A DNA stretch of 64,000 bases. It comes from Gonapodya sp. JEL0774 (Eukaryota > Monoblepharomycota > Monoblepharidomycetes > Monoblepharidales > Gonapodyaceae). The DNA is taken from assembly GCA_027604505.1 (NCBI GenBank), contig JADIIX010000078.1:1-64000 (forward strand), given 5' to 3'. Position numbers and translations under genes: made by a program. This document shows, piece by piece, positions 44,176 through 56,319 of the stretch. The notes beneath the pieces were generated by a model. It was given only the letters and a program-made list of their open reading frames with translations, had not been told where the DNA came from and did no database searches. Numbering within the stretch: the first letter of the stretch is position 1; each line of letters starts with the position of its first letter.

Positions 44176-47100
44176 ATGGCGTTCAATTCGGTAGGCTCTG
44201 ATGGATTCGAGCCTGCGTTTTGAATGTGCATGAAGCCAATTTGATCGTGTTCTTCCTCCCTCAAACATTCCCAGAATGGTGGTCCGCCGGTGGGTTTGTC
44301 GGTTCAGGTGTGCGCAGCGCGCAGCTTTCCTCATGCTCAAAAGCTGAGCGCTTTTCCCAGGGTCCACCACCAATAGGCGGACCTCTTGCGTGGGGTGTCG
44401 TTCCTAACGGCCCCTCTGGATTCGGAGGACCACCGCGTGGCCCATCCATGCAACAGGTTGGTGGTTGAAACGGCGGTCTTTTCAGCCGGCTTGAATTCCG
44501 AGAGAGCTCGCAGACGAAGGGTTCAAGGAACCGTTTTCTTGTGGATCCAGAAGCTTTTTATCACTGGGCCGATGTTGATTGGGGTACTTACAGTGGACAG
44601 GGTACTAAAAAGAAATCGGTTGAGTTCGATTCGTTGACAGAAGTTGTCATATGCACACATCAAAGTTAACCGTATTTGCTACTTGGCACTGCTCTGGAAT
44701 GGTGGCAAAGAACTGGAGGAGTGGGGTGACGTGTAACGTTGGGCCAGGAGACTTTCGGACACCAACTCATGGACTGGGGTACTGCGGTGACTGCAGATTC
44801 GCTGCGATTTTGCTCTGACACGTGCATTTCGTCACATTCTGCTTTTTCAATTGTCTCGCTTTTCCGGAACGATTGCAAACGCTTTACTGACACCCAAAAA
44901 CTGGCATAGGTTCAATGGACGGCACATCAGACTACAGACGGGCGAACAGTAAGTAGGAGTAAAGCCGAATATACTCGCCATCTTCATGGGCATCGTCTCC
45001 CCGTTTAGTATTACTACAATGCCGCAACCAAAGCTACCACTTGGGATAAACCCGATGAGCTGAAAAACCCCCTCGAGGTAAATTTCTGCTACTCCCCAAA
45101 TGGTACACTCTTTTAAGTAGCGAGCGTTGCCTCTTAGCGAGCGCTCGCGACCCTTCCTTGGAAAGAATATACCGACAAGGGATCGGGTCGAAAGGTGATT
45201 CATCTTTTCTGCGCGTTGTGTAATTGTTTTGCCTTCACCTCCAGTTGATGATTTTAATCCTTCAATACTAGTATTACTCCAATACTCAAACAAAGCAAAC
45301 CATATGGGAGATGCCACCCGAATGGAAACAAATGGTGGAGCGTTATGAGAGAGGGGAAAGTCCACTGTGAGGGCAAATAGTACTTTAGCTTTTTGAGTGT
45401 TCAGTTTCATCGCTGACACGGTACTGCTTATGCTGCCAGTGACGCAGCCGATGGCGAGGGTCCGCACGGAGCCGGCCAGCAAGTCGTCGTCGACTTCCGC
45501 ACGAAAGAGGAGGCGGAAGAGGCATTTATGAAGCTGTTGGCCGAAACGGTACGTCGATAGTATTTTAGCTGTGAAGATAGAGTTGACACTGAGTTTCGCA
45601 GGGTGTTGATGCCAATTGGTCGTGGGAACAAACAATGAGAGCGGTGATCAGTCATCCAATGTATCGGGCCCTCAAATCCCTTTCTGAACGAAAGACGGCT
45701 TATGAGAAATATGTCGCAGAAAAGAGGAGACAGGAAAGGGTGAGCTTCGCTCATCTATTGATTCAGCGGCGTATGGAAGCGTGAGCGCTTGTTGCCCAAC
45801 TACAGGAGGAGCAAAGAAAGAAGTATATGCGTGATCGAGCAGAGTTTTTGAAGATGCTCGGTGATCATGAGGATATAAAGCCATCCACGAAGTGGCGGAA
45901 GGTGGTTGAGATTCTCAAGGATCATCCAGCTTTCACCGTGATTCCTGGGGAAAAGGAAAGAGAACAGCTGTTTGAGGAATGGGTTTTGGAGACAAGAAAC
46001 AAGGAAAAGGCAAGTTTCTCCTGGATTTGTTGCGTTGCGGTTTTTCCTGACTATATCGTGACCGCAGGACGAATTTAGGCAGCGTCGAAAAGTCAACATG
46101 GGGAAGTTCCGGAATCTTTTAAAATCGATACCACAGATCGATCGATTTACTCGGTGGAAGGATGCACAGCAATTCTACAAGTCAACGCCAGAATATCAGA
46201 ACGATGCTGCTCTGCAGGCTATGGATGCGCTTGACTTCTTGTCTGTCTTCGAGGAGCACATCAAGCAGTTGGAAAACGACTACGAAGAAGCCCGTAACCG
46301 TGACCAAAGACTAAAGCGTCGACAGGAACGTAAGAACAGAGAGGCCTTTTGGGCCTTCCTCTCAGAGCTGGTTGAACGGGGCATCCTGACGTCGACCACT
46401 AAATGGAAGCAAATTTACCCAATTGTGAAGGACGATTCTCGCTACATGGCAATGCTTGGACAACCTGGATCCAGTCCACTCGAGATGTTCTGGGATGTGC
46501 TCACAGACATGGAAGAAAGGTCGCAGGGTGAAAGGAAACTCGTGTCCGAGATCATGCGGGAGCGAAATATTACCGTCACTCCGGAGACTTCTTTTCCGCT
46601 GTTTCTCGCTCAGTTTTCAGACGAACGTGTTACCAGCGTAGATAAAAATACATTGCGGAAGGTCTACGAAGAGGTGAGTTGTCACTGCTCAACTTGATAA
46701 TCCTTGTGGATTTGTAACAATAATCTGCCGTCAGCAACTGGAGCGCGCAATTCATCGGATTAAAGAAGATAAGCGCAAAGAAGAGAGGAGGATCAGGAAA
46801 CGCATGGATTACTTTAAAGCCCTTCTCAAAAAGGTTGATCCTCCCCTCAGTGGTGAATCAGTCTGGGAGGATGTGAGAAAACGTGCACCCGTTTCACTAA
46901 ATTGTTTTTCAGTAAGTACTGTTTCTAAATTGTAGGTGCGACCCCTCATCGAAGACAAGCGTGATTTCTTGGACCTAACCGAAGAACAAAGGATTGAGGT
47001 ATTCGATTATGTTGTCAAAAAGTTGCGGAAGAAAGAGGGAGGAAGGGGCGGTGGTGGCGACGACAGTGATGAAGAGGAAGATGAACGCGAAGAGGAACGA

Positions 47101-47460
47101 AGGAGACGGGACGGTCGGGACCGGGACCGCAAAGATCGTGACCGGGAGCGTGAGCGCGAAAGAGATCGGGATCGCTCCAGGAGGGACGACGATAGAGATC
47201 GTGAGAGGGACAGGGACAAAATCGATCGTCGTGACCGGAGCCGAGATCGCGAACGAGAAGCCCGTGAGAAAAAGCTTCGCCATGAGCGCCCCAGGAGAGA
47301 CAGGAGCGCAACTGGAAGTGATGATGATCACGATCGGAAGCGAAGGAAGAAGGTATGGTTGTTAGCGTCATTCACTGCTGATGTTTCTCTTTCTCAACTT
47401 CACCCGTTACATCGCTGGGTGGGTTTCCAGGACGATGAGATGGAGGAGGGAGAGATTTAA
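44176..47460 (+). CDS. PRP40: PRP40/PRPF40 U1 snRNP splicing factor
   Basis: WW/FF-domain protein of the U1 snRNP that bridges the 5' splice site with branch-point factors. The first two exons are 15 bp each (44176-44190, 44275-44289), then 44361-44456 (Gly/Pro-rich), a 453-bp intron, and WW1 over exons 44910-44948 and 45009-45077 (VQWTAHQTTDGRT, YYYNAATKATTWDKP). WW2 spans 45138-45194 and the next exon (LPWKEYTDKGSGRK, YYSNTQTKQTIWEMPPEW). FF domains follow: KTAYEKYVAEKRRQER, KWRKVVEILKDHPAF, MDALDFLSVFEEHI, KWKQIYPIVKDDSRY, LRKVYEEQLERAIHRIKEDK and RPLIEDKRDFLDL. The C-terminus is a long RD/RE/RS repeat (47080-47340) ending DDEMEEGEI. All early exon phases agree. The stop is 6 bp from the convergent NUFIP1 stop. 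Confidence 0.93.
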
Positions 47461-47466
47461 ATGTAT

Positions 47467-49158
47467 TCACACATCGTTCAACAATGAGGAAGATTTCTGA
47501 ATCCCTTTTATATCAGAGGAAGGTCCGTCGGTATCCACCTTGTCAAACTCCTCGATGAGCTTGACCTGTGCAGCTGCTTCCAAGGGAACATCATCGAAAA
47601 ACCAATTTTCAACAATAAACCGAATGCACTGTAGTACAGTCGATCTTTCCCGATGTATCTCTTTTCCAAGCAGCTAGTGACCGAATGTAACACCTTAACG
47701 CATGCATTGTCAAACCTTAAAGAGAATTGAACCCACCATTTGAAGAAGTGTTTTCCGCTTGGCTCCCATGTCTGATGGTTTCCTCAGGGCAGCGGGGTCC
47801 TTGAATTTCCTCGCTGGCGAAGCTGTATCGTTTATACCGTCATCAGTAAGTTTGGACGTGGGCTCACGAATGTGGCTGAACCTGCAGCGTCTGCCCATCT
47901 GACATCGTCCTCGTTGGAAATATTTGCAAAGAGGGCGATCATTGGAAGCACCAGCAAACCTAGTTTCCGACCGCATTTCACCTCCCCCTGCCTGCGCAGC
48001 ACGATGGGCTCCTCTGTCTCGACCCCTTCCATCACGAGGCACCAATTCTCCGCGTTTCCGTTTTTCCTCCTCTTCTTCCATCTTGCGCTTTACATTGGAG
48101 TCCGAGGGCCAGTGCTTTTTACGATCAGCTAACCACTTTGCAATGTCCTCCGGTGTATCAAGGCGAATCGAAGGTGGCAACAGGATTGGGAGGCCAATCC
48201 CGTCAGGTTTAGATTTGAGGGCTGACAGTCTGGCCGCCGGGTTAGAGGGTGAAACTGGAGCATGGCGTTTAACAATATTCTCATCATCGTTCTTCTGTAT
48301 GTGATCAGAACTTGCGGCAACGCCAGAGGTTCCCAATAATGGCCGAGAATTGCTGAGATCCACAAACAAATTCGAAGCATTCAGACCCATCATTTGTTGA
48401 TGTAATTCATGAGCTTGGGAGAGTGCCGTCGCTGCATCTATCGGGTTTGGGACAATGTCGCCACCTTGCCAGGAAGATGTCAGCTTTTCGTAAGAAAGCA
48501 CGGCAGAACCTTCGTCCACGTCTGAGTATTCCCCTTCTTCTTTATCTACTTGGCGTTGTTTGCGCATTTGTTCGTTTGGATCATCTTCTTCCCTCTTCCG
48601 CTTGGGTCTGGTTTCCCCGTCGTGGAAGTCTCTCACGTGGGTTTCCACAATAGCCCGGCCAGCCGCAAAGGCACAGAGTGGGCATTGGATATGGGAAGCA
48701 ATGTGTGTTTCCAGGGCTTCCGGATAAACAAAATCCTTGTCGCAAGGAGGGCATCGACAGGGGTGTTTTTGCCCAAACGATGCGGCACCCCAGAGCACGG
48801 AAGACTCTTGACTAATGAACGAGCCATTCTGTTGATTTGGTAACTGCCATCCGACAGATGAGAGGTGGGGCGAATTGTGCCATGATTGAGGGATGGAAAC
48901 GGTGCTCAGAGAAGCGGTTTGGGAACCCGAATGCTGCCTCAAACTAGTTACGGTGGAGTTAAAACCGCCACTATAACTTCCGCGATGAGGAGTTCCACGG
49001 TCGCCAGTTCCTCGTCCTCTACCACTATGAGCCCGGCCGGCTCCAGTAGCCCAGCCTTGGTGACCTCTGGGCGTCCTTCCGTCTCCCCTCCATCGTGTAG
49101 GGTTCCCTCGCGATTGTCTCTGAGGTGGCAGAGGCGGTGGGGAAAAGTGTGGGAACAT
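47467..49158 (-). CDS. NUFIP1: NUFIP1-like box C/D snoRNP assembly factor
   Basis: Nucleolar assembly factor (Rsa1/NUFIP family) that links box C/D snoRNP proteins to the R2TP/HSP90 machinery. Exons 49158-47737 and 47673-47467 give 542 residues. The start is the first true ATG (MFPHFSPPPLPPQRQ). The N-terminus is RGG/Gly-rich, then a C2H2 finger (CPPCDKDFVYPEALETHIAS plus H), the NUFIP core around ILLPPSIRLDTPEDIAKWLA and DRKKHWPSD, and a CCCH finger CKYFQRGRCQMGRRCRFSH. The C-terminal exon is a conserved helical block (CIRFIVENWFFDDVP). It follows the RING/TRAF gene on the same strand, 65 bp after its stop. Confidence 0.9.
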
Positions 49159-49223
49159 GTTTTGTTTGGACGCATACAAAATGTTGGGGGTTGTGGTAGG
49201 CAATCAAAATCAACAAAATAAAT

Positions 49224-51289
49224 TCACAATTTTAGAACATTTGTGTGGCTGGTGCTACTGCTAACTGCACTCGTAGTTCCCTCTGAGGAACCCGGGGATT
49301 GTGGTGAAGGGGGGGCGCTGGTTCCAACCCTCCTCGAGTTGCGAGACCCTCTTGCTCCAGATATGGCAGCCACTAGATTTGCAGTTGCAGTTAGACCCTC
49401 GAGAGCATCGACAGCACTGCGAGGTCCTTGATTGCCCACCGCAGGACCACCCCCTGCAACGACACCTCCTCCCACTACGCCTTTGCGGGGAATGTCCAGA
49501 AGTAACAGTATTTGCGCCTGTAGTTGGTGGCACATGGCTCGAAGGCCGTGAATCTCATCCCTGACTTTCACACTCTCGTTCATGATGGCAACGTTGTTGC
49601 GAAGCTCCGTAGTTTCAAGTTGCCCCCGCAGGGCAGCAACCTCGTTCGACAAGCGCTCATTCTCCGCAGCAAGCTCTTGTATAGCAAAGGGCGGTATGCC
49701 GACATCGAGAGGAGGGTACCGTAATACACCCACAGAAAGTTGTGATGTGTCCGGTGGGATTCCTGAAATGAAGCCCTCAGGATGCAAGTTCATATCCGCA
49801 GTGAGAATGTCCTCTACATTCCAAGTACCTTCACTTGCATCAAGGCCTCGAGGCATGTTTCCGTCATCTTGCTGTGAGAGAGATACCCGCGTGCTCCTTG
49901 TTTGTCCTGTTGTCGCAACGTTGAATTGCTGCCGTAATGTAGTCAGTTCCGTCGTCAACAAGAACATCTGCTTCCGAAGCGCTTCATTTTCCCTCGTCAA
50001 CCGCTCATTCACAACACGCTGTTTATCCAGATGCCCCTTGATAGCCTCGTAAGGGCACCGTGGGAGATGCTCGGAAAGCATGAGACGCTGGCCGTTCCAA
50101 GAACACCCAAAACTTGAATGGACACACGACGTGGGAAAGTTTGGGCACATAGTGGATGTGTGAGTGCCAACAAGGCGGCGCTCAAGTTGAACTTCACAGT
50201 GAGGACACGAAACTACCTCGGCAGGACATTGTGATGAATGCGTCTGACGTACATTGGGAATAAGTTCGATTGAGACACCCACCGAAGCAGGTCTTCCACA
50301 AGGAAACTCACCGACAGTTCGTTCCATCGTAAAGTCTCCTTGCAGTCGTCGCACTCCAACTCCCTCCATTCACACGCCCGCAAATGCCTCTCCCATTCCA
50401 TTTTCGAGACAATTTTGCCGCATCCCGGATTTGGACATTGGTTTGAGGCATATTCGCATTCGGCGCGAACATGTGACTTGAGAAACTGTCGTTGGCACTG
50501 AAAGTCACATCCTCCAGAACGAAATGGGCAGCGAACACGAAGCTCATTGAGCATATTTGCAATTATACGGTCGGCCGGGTGCAGATCGGGAGATCCGACA
50601 ACGGTCGATGAAGAGGATATTGCAGCGGGAGATGTCGTTGTAGCTGTACCGTCTGTGAACGGCTGCGGAGGTCGTAAGGGGGTGCGGTCGACGGGGCACT
50701 TTCCAGAGGAGTTGATAGCTCTGGAGATGCAGTGCTCACAGAAGGTGTGGCTATACCCGAAGCCCCCAAACTCCTCTTAAGAATCACACTCTCTGAGAAG
50801 GAAAACGGTGCTCCTTACCCGCACACAGTCTTCACGGGTGACAGCATTGGATTATGGCATACGTGACAAATGAGATGTTGACTGATCTTCTCCTCGTCCA
50901 CATAGTCTGTTGTTGACGATTGTGACATTCAGATGGGTTTCAAGCAAAGCTCACAATCCAGGTAACGTACCATATGAGTCGCTTCCAGCAAACATCGCGT
51001 CAACGTCCAACGAAAACTGGACTCCTGGCGATTCGGAAGTAAATCTTCCGGCTCCACTCCTCCCGGAATCAGCAACGGTAGAAGATTGAACTCCGACATC
51101 AGTCTGATGGTCAAAAATCATCAACTCTGAAGCATCGGACTCTCTCGCTCGTGATCGCTCAAGTTGCCGGTCGGTTTCGACCTGGAGACGGTCACGCGCT
51201 CCTGGGGTGGATGGGCGAGCCTGGGAAGATCGGCGACGACGAGGCGTGCCATCGTTATCACTTGCAGAGATTTCGTAGTTTGAGCTCAT
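49224..51289 (-). CDS. RING and TRAF-type zinc finger protein, likely E3 ligase
   Basis: Probable ubiquitin ligase. Start ATG 51289 (MSSNYEISASDNDGTPRRRR), then a disordered Ser/Arg-rich part. The RING is split by an intron: HLICHVCHNPMLSPVKTVCG, then HTFCEHCISRAINSSGKCPV with DR. TRAF-type fingers follow: RCPFRSGGCDFQCQRQFLKS, CEYASNQCPNPGCGKIV, CEWRELECDDC, CPAEVVSCPHCEVQLERRLV and FGCSWNGQRLMLSEHLPRCP. After the fingers come two coiled coils (VNERLTRENEALRKQ; ENERLSNEVAALRGQL) and a Gly/Ser-rich tail. No MATH domain is present, so it is TRAF-like only in its RING and zinc fingers. Intron borders inside were placed from the zinc-ligand spacing. Confidence 0.82.
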
Positions 51290-51395
51290 GCCGTGATTGA
51301 ACTTTTTCGCGCAGAGTGTACTATAGCAGAGAAGTGCGCATGTGACAAACTTTATACAAATATTTACAAGAATGGTGACATACATCTTCCAGTCC

Positions 51396-51997
51396 TCATT
51401 TGCGTCTCTTCCCTAGGCTACCACCTTTCTTCAGCGATTCCACTTTCCTGAGTGGTTTCTCTACCTCCCTCACAGATTCCCAGAAACCTAGGTTAGCTGG
51501 TAGAGATTCTCGTCTCTCCAGGAACATCGCCTTCACAGGATCTTCAAAGTCGAGGGGATTCTTGGGGAGTGGTTGGCAGAAGTAGTGGGCGGCATCGGCG
51601 AGTGTAACTATGGAGGTCAGGGAAGTTTGGGGAATGTCCACTCGGTTGAATTCGGCCATGGCAGATGACACGACCTGGAAAAAGCACGTAATCAATTCAA
51701 GAAATATAGCATCACAAGGATTCCTCATATGTGTGCGCACCCGGAATTTCAGTGATAAGTCCGAGAGCTCAAACTGCAGCCAATCCGAAGTAGTCTCCTC
51801 CACTGGAATACCATTTTCAGCAGCTATGCGCTTAAATGCAATGTGCGATTCTCCTCGAGTGGGTACAATTGGTGGCAGAAGTCCCCGCGGAGAGCTTGTT
51901 GAGACAAAAAGGCCGATTTCCACGTCGAAGGGCAGTCACAGCTTAGGCGCGAAAACATCTGTCAAAAATACCTTTGCGTGTGCTCCTCATTTTCCAT
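51396..51997 (-). CDS. Hypothetical protein, three exons
   Basis: Not recognised. Exons 51997-51972, 51894-51741 and 51674-51396 give 152 residues in phase. Visible blocks: SPRGLLPPIVPTRGESHIAF, DWLQFELSDLSLKFR, AEFNRVDIPQTSLTSIVTLA and a basic end (KVESLKKGGSLGKRRK) that looks like a nuclear signal. The same frame is open further upstream to an ATG at 52237, which would add an Arg-rich presequence-like N-terminus. I prefer the shorter start because the extension looks like low-conservation DNA. It is 106 bp upstream of the RING/TRAF gene, on the same strand. Confidence 0.5.
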
Positions 51998-52879
51998 TAC
52001 AATTTGTTCTGGTAGCCGTGGTGGTACTGAGGAAAACTGTCGTCGACCCCAAGGTCGACAGGTTTCTCGATCGTCGGCGGACAGTGTGATTATAGTTCTA
52101 CATTGTGAGTTTTTTGGTGTCATGTGCAGATGGAGACGCAAATTGTCACAGCTGGACTGTCTCAGTGGGGGGTTTGACATAGAAGTTCGCTTCCGATGAA
52201 CCAGGGGCGATGAAAAGAGACGCCTGCAGGCCTGCATAGTGATTCTGCGATTTGTTGTTTCAACGGTTGCAGTAGAAGTTCGGACGGTAAAGGTTCAATC
52301 AACAGGTCATAAACAGATCTTGATAGCGAAATCGATTCCGCGCGAAATCCGCAAGTAGGACCTCAGAAAAGTCAATGTAATCTTTGCGACTCCGAGAGTA
52401 AGTGGATGACACCTCGTTGCACCATTTCACCGCCGAAAGAGACACATCTCTTTGGCTGCGAACGTGTGTAGACTACCTCTACAACGCAACAAAGAACAGA
52501 GCCCGTATGCCCTCGTTCAACCACTCCATATGACACCCCAGTCGCATCTGGATCCCAATACGAGACCCGGAGAAACTGAACTGCCAGGTATGAGTAGCAC
52601 GCCACTCGGCGAATGGATTGAACTGATGTCTCATCTCCGGTTCCCTTGGCATCTGCGAGGTGCTGCGTCAACACACCTGGTAAGAATTTAAAACGTGTAT
52701 GACTGTAAACTGGTGTGGGATGGGCAGATTAATGTAAGTTGGAGTTGTCGGAAGAAAACAAAACTGTGGTGTCACATGAGCAGTTTGATGGCGCACGGTC
52801 AACAACTGTTCGTGCAACAGTCCAATCTGGCATTTGAGCAGAGGAATCAAACCATCGAATCCACAATATTCCGAAAAAC
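51998..52879. other. Intergenic region before the acyltransferase
   Basis: About 880 bp between two divergent genes. Open frames of 80-100 codons exist on both strands but show no domain and no coherent splice pattern. It presumably holds both promoters. Confidence 0.45.
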
Positions 52880-54467
52880 ATGGGCGTGATAGGTTTCTTT
52901 AGAGTGCTTGTGCTGGGTGGAGGCGTCAGCGTGTGCGTGCCCCATTCGCCTGCTTCCCAGTGAACAAGCATTCGCGGTTGACACTTTGCCCATTGGCGGG
53001 TCTTTGAATCAGTATCATGCTTGTTCTAAACATTTTTCAAGTAAGTGATAATCTACCTTGCGCCTGGCTAATGAAAGTTTGGCGGATGCACAACTCGAAG
53101 CTCCTGCTTGGTTCCTCAGGTTCTTAGTCTACCACTCCAATTCACGCACTCTGGCCGTTTATGGGTCACCAAGTGGTCTAGTTACGCTGCCGGATTTATA
53201 TGGTATATTATGTCGTCAACGTTCGAGAAGATTCATGGTATGCCCGTGACGTTCAGTGGGGACAAGGTGACTTAGTTTCTTCGCGAACGCGAATGGAAGG
53301 CCAGTGGTAATGTGCTCATGCCAATTACGCTATTTAGCTCCCAGATGGGGAATCGGCGATATTTCTCCCGAATCACCAGGGTTTTGTGGACTTCAGTGAG
53401 TTTCTTGAGGGGTTGAATCCCTCGTGATAGTAAACATGAGACTTTGGTTTCATCGCAGACCTCGTGAACTCTGCTGCAATCCGTCACAAAATGCTTCCTA
53501 ATTGCAAATACTTTGTGAAGGATTCAATTAAATGGATGCCCTTCTTTGGCTGGGGTAAGGCTCGTTCTTGTCGATAATAATGCAAATCCTAGTTATGACA
53601 CCGCGGTGTGATCTCCGTCTGCCTACTAGGAATGTACATGATGGGCATGATCTTCTTGAAACGAAACTGGGACAAGGACCAGGAGAATGTTGAGAAGGCA
53701 TTTGGATACATCAAAGACAACCGCATTCCAGTGTGGCTTATTTCATATCTTGAAGGGACGAGAATGACGCCTCAGAAGCTGATAGAGGTACATATACTTC
53801 TTGAGTTAGCACTGCAATCAACTGGCCAGTATCCGTGACTGTTTGAACGCACCACGTCCCTCCATCAATTGCAGAGCCAAGAATTCGCGAAGAAGCGGAA
53901 CCTGCCATTGCTTAAACATGTACTTCTCCCGAGGACGAAAGGATTCATATCCACGGTCACTGCACTTCGTGGGTCGCACGTCAATGCAGTAGTGAGTCTT
54001 CAAGCCCTTGATTGGTTTGTCAAACGGTTATCATGAATATTCACCCAATCGCTCGTGGTAGTATGATGCAGTATTTGTGAGTTGCAACATGGACCGGAAG
54101 TTCCAACCAACAACACTCACTCAAAACACATCGTTGAGATCCGCAGGTATACCGTCACCGCAGCGGGGCACTAAATAGAATTCCTTCTCTTGTTCGCGTC
54201 TACAGCGGATCTCTTGTGCCCGACTATGAGGTGCACATCCACATTCGTCGATTCCCTCTCGACTCCCTTCCAAACGATGAGGCTGGCCTTAACGCATGGG
54301 TTATGGACCGATGGGTTGAGAAAGACAAAATATTGGAACGTATTAAGGATAAATGGACGGTTGGGCTGGAGGGACTGGGTGATGGAGGGCCATGGAGCTC
54401 TGTGTGGGACAGCGGACTGTGGTCGGACTCTTTAGGTGGGGTAAATAAAAAGCCGAAGACGAACTAA
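52880..54467 (+). CDS. AGPAT/LCLAT-type lysophospholipid acyltransferase
   Basis: PlsC-family enzyme that acylates lysophosphatidate or a related lysophospholipid, probably at the ER membrane. Motif I NHQGFVDF (the NHx4D box) lies near 53353-53376. It is followed by HKMLPNCKYFVKDSIKWMPF and FGWGMYMMGMIFLKRNWDKD, motif III LEGTRMTP near 53750-53775, then KHVLLPRTKGFISTVTALRG. The C-terminus YEVHIHIRRFPLDSLPNDEA and WVMDRWVEKDKILE places it in the AGPAT3/4/5-LCLAT1 branch. The upstream block THSGRLWVTKWSSYAAGF and FEKIHGMPVTFSGDK is the usual pre-motif region. The N-terminal hydrophobic start (MGVIGFFRVLVL) at 52880 is inferred. The stop is 55 bp from the ATP4 stop, convergent. Confidence 0.85.
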
Positions 54468-54522
54468 TGACACATAATTGTATTGGCCGCGAAAAAGAAC
54501 ACAACCAAACTACAAAGAATGA

Positions 54523-55494
54523 TCAGGCCTTTTTGGCCACACCTAATTATACCCAGAGAAAGTTGTGGCATGAGCCACAAAACGAAATAAATTTGAGCCT
54601 TTCTGTACTCACGCTCCACATCCCTAAGTGCCTGTTTCAAGATCGAATCTTGGGCCTCCGGAGACTCCAACTGGGCGGTGACTCGGTCGATGACGTACTG
54701 CGCGACCTCACGCTGCCGGCGCTCCCGGACAGACGCCTCGTAGCGAACCCAGCCGTCAAGCGTGGAGCGGATTTCATTCTGAAGGGCGACCTGTTGCTTC
54801 AGCTCATAGGCCTCAGCCTCGAGGTGTGCAATTTCCTGATGAGCGTAGAACATTCATACCAGTGAGCGAAACATCAAAACCATTCCAAACGTGTAGGCCC
54901 ACACGAATAGACCGGAAGTGGATCTTTTTGTGTGGATTCATGTACTGTTGAACCCACCCTGGAGACCTCGTACAGGTTCTTGGTAACTCCCACAACATCT
55001 CCAAGCTTGCTAACATGGTCAAGCCTCTCCTCCACGACAGCTTTGTGGTCTTCACGGGCCTGCACTAGAATGTCGTTGATTCTCTGGTGCACATGATGTA
55101 CGTGAGAGAAACTCGTGTTAGGTCAAAAGTTTGCTTTACTGGAAGATTGTGCGCGGACCTTCTTCTGATCCTCGAATATTTGGAGGAGCATGTCCTTCAG
55201 ATTCAGATAGGCAATGGTGAACGCGCCCACCATGGGAATGGCTTCAAGAGTCTCGACGTCAAAGATGTAAACCTCCTTTGACACAACGTACGCCGCAACA
55301 GAGGCTGCGACGGAGATGAATCCTGCCTTGTGGGCAAGAGTTTTACCCGGGGCTAAGTTCACAAGGTTGAGAGCCACTTGCTCCGGAGCAGGCTTCGCCT
55401 GTGTTGACTGGAGACGACGAGCGGGGAGGAGAGCTGAAGAGGAGGCAGGCAAGACAGCTCGGATGAAGATTGGGGCAGAAGAGTTCTTCTGCAT
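54523..55494 (-). CDS. ATP4: ATP synthase subunit b, mitochondrial
   Basis: Peripheral-stalk subunit of F1Fo ATP synthase in the inner membrane. Start ATG at 55494 (MQKNSSAPIFIRAVLPASSS), with an Arg/Ala/Ser presequence of about 35 residues. Then TM segments around AGFISVAASVAAYVVSKEVY and ETLEAIPMVGAFTIAYLNL. The stalk helix follows over later exons: RINDILVQAREDHKAVVEER, AHLEAEAYELKQQVALQNEI, STLDGWVRYEASVRERRQRE and VAQYVIDRVTAQLESPEAQD. The last exon adds only V-A-K-K-A and the stop at 54523, joined through the acceptor 'ggtataattag'. The gene is divergent from PET117. Confidence 0.93.
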
Positions 55495-55917
55495 AGCGGC
55501 TGAAGTCCAAAATCCATAAGGATACGTAGTTCAACCGAAGGGTAGTGATTTCATTTTTGGTCGCGACGACCGAGTGGGTTTGCAATGCAAAGTCAGGGAA
55601 AGAAAAAGACAGCAAAAGTTGCATATAGTATGAGTGCCATTCGAAGAACAGCCGCATGGTTGTGGTGAAGTTCGGTGTTCATGGGAAGGAGAAGAAGAAC
55701 CGACAGGAGTGGAATAGTGAGTGAGAGTCTTCCGGTTTCTCAGCGTACGCTTTCGAATCAATCGCGATACGCACCCGCAGCCGTGCGCATTGCGGCCATG
55801 TTCCTGTATTGCCCGCTGTTCTCGACAGAGACGACGAGGAAAATATGTGGCAAAGCCTCCCACACTCTGAGTCCGCATACCCAAAGTCTTGTCTGCAAAA
55901 CTTGCCATCAAAAGCCA
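55495..55917. promoter_or_regulatory. ATP4/PET117 divergent promoter region
   Basis: 423 bp between two divergent genes for oxidative phosphorylation. The PET117 reading frame is open upstream back to 55675, but that stretch has no conserved sequence and is taken as 5' UTR. Co-regulation is inferred from shared function only. Confidence 0.4.
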
Positions 55918-56319
55918 ATGTCGCGAACAGCGAAACTAACATTTGGAGCTTCGATTGTTTGGCTGGGAGTTTGTGTGATCGGAGTACATCTCATGAAGGA
56001 GAGGGAACACGTGGTATTTTGATTCCCCGTTCAGTCTGAATCGATTTCTGTTCTGAACCCGTCTCTTTCCATATATCTGGGATTGCTGTTACCATTACGC
56101 TCTATTGCACCGTTTGCTGATGCCCTCGCCGTCATCTCTTGCCCTCCCTCACCAAAATCTAAGGCAATGCGAGCGAATATTTTGAAGTTTGATGCCGAAC
56201 GAGAAGTCCGGCGGCAAATGAACATAATAGAACATGATGAGATGATGCGGAAGCGAGAAGTGTTGCAGGAGGAACAAACGCTGACTAACAGGACAGCACG
56301 AGTCAATGCTGGACTTTGA
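55918..56319 (+). CDS. PET117: PET117-like cytochrome c oxidase assembly protein
   Basis: Small inner-membrane protein that couples heme a synthesis to complex IV assembly. Exons 55918-56013 and 56164-56319 give 83 residues, close to the usual length. MSRTAKLTFGASIVWLGVCV is the conserved start with its single TM helix (about residues 6-24), followed by GVHLMKEREHV and, in exon 2, a charged helix (FDAEREVRRQMNIIEHDEMM). The inner ATG is chosen over the longer frame because the MSRxxK start is the family hallmark. Confidence 0.85.

Noticed and set aside
46975-47371. Minus-strand frames opposite the PRP40 tail
   Set aside because: They are mirror frames of the Arg/Asp/Glu repeat DNA in the real PRP40 exon.
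49159-49203. Longer NUFIP1 N-terminus
   Set aside because: It would begin at a TTG codon; the first ATG is at 49158.
52372-52691. 80-100-codon frames on both strands
   Set aside because: No domain, no splice phase support and opposite frames equally open.
55675-55917. N-terminal extension of PET117
   Set aside because: In frame with PET117 but basic and unconserved; the MSRxxK start at 55918 is the family N-terminus.
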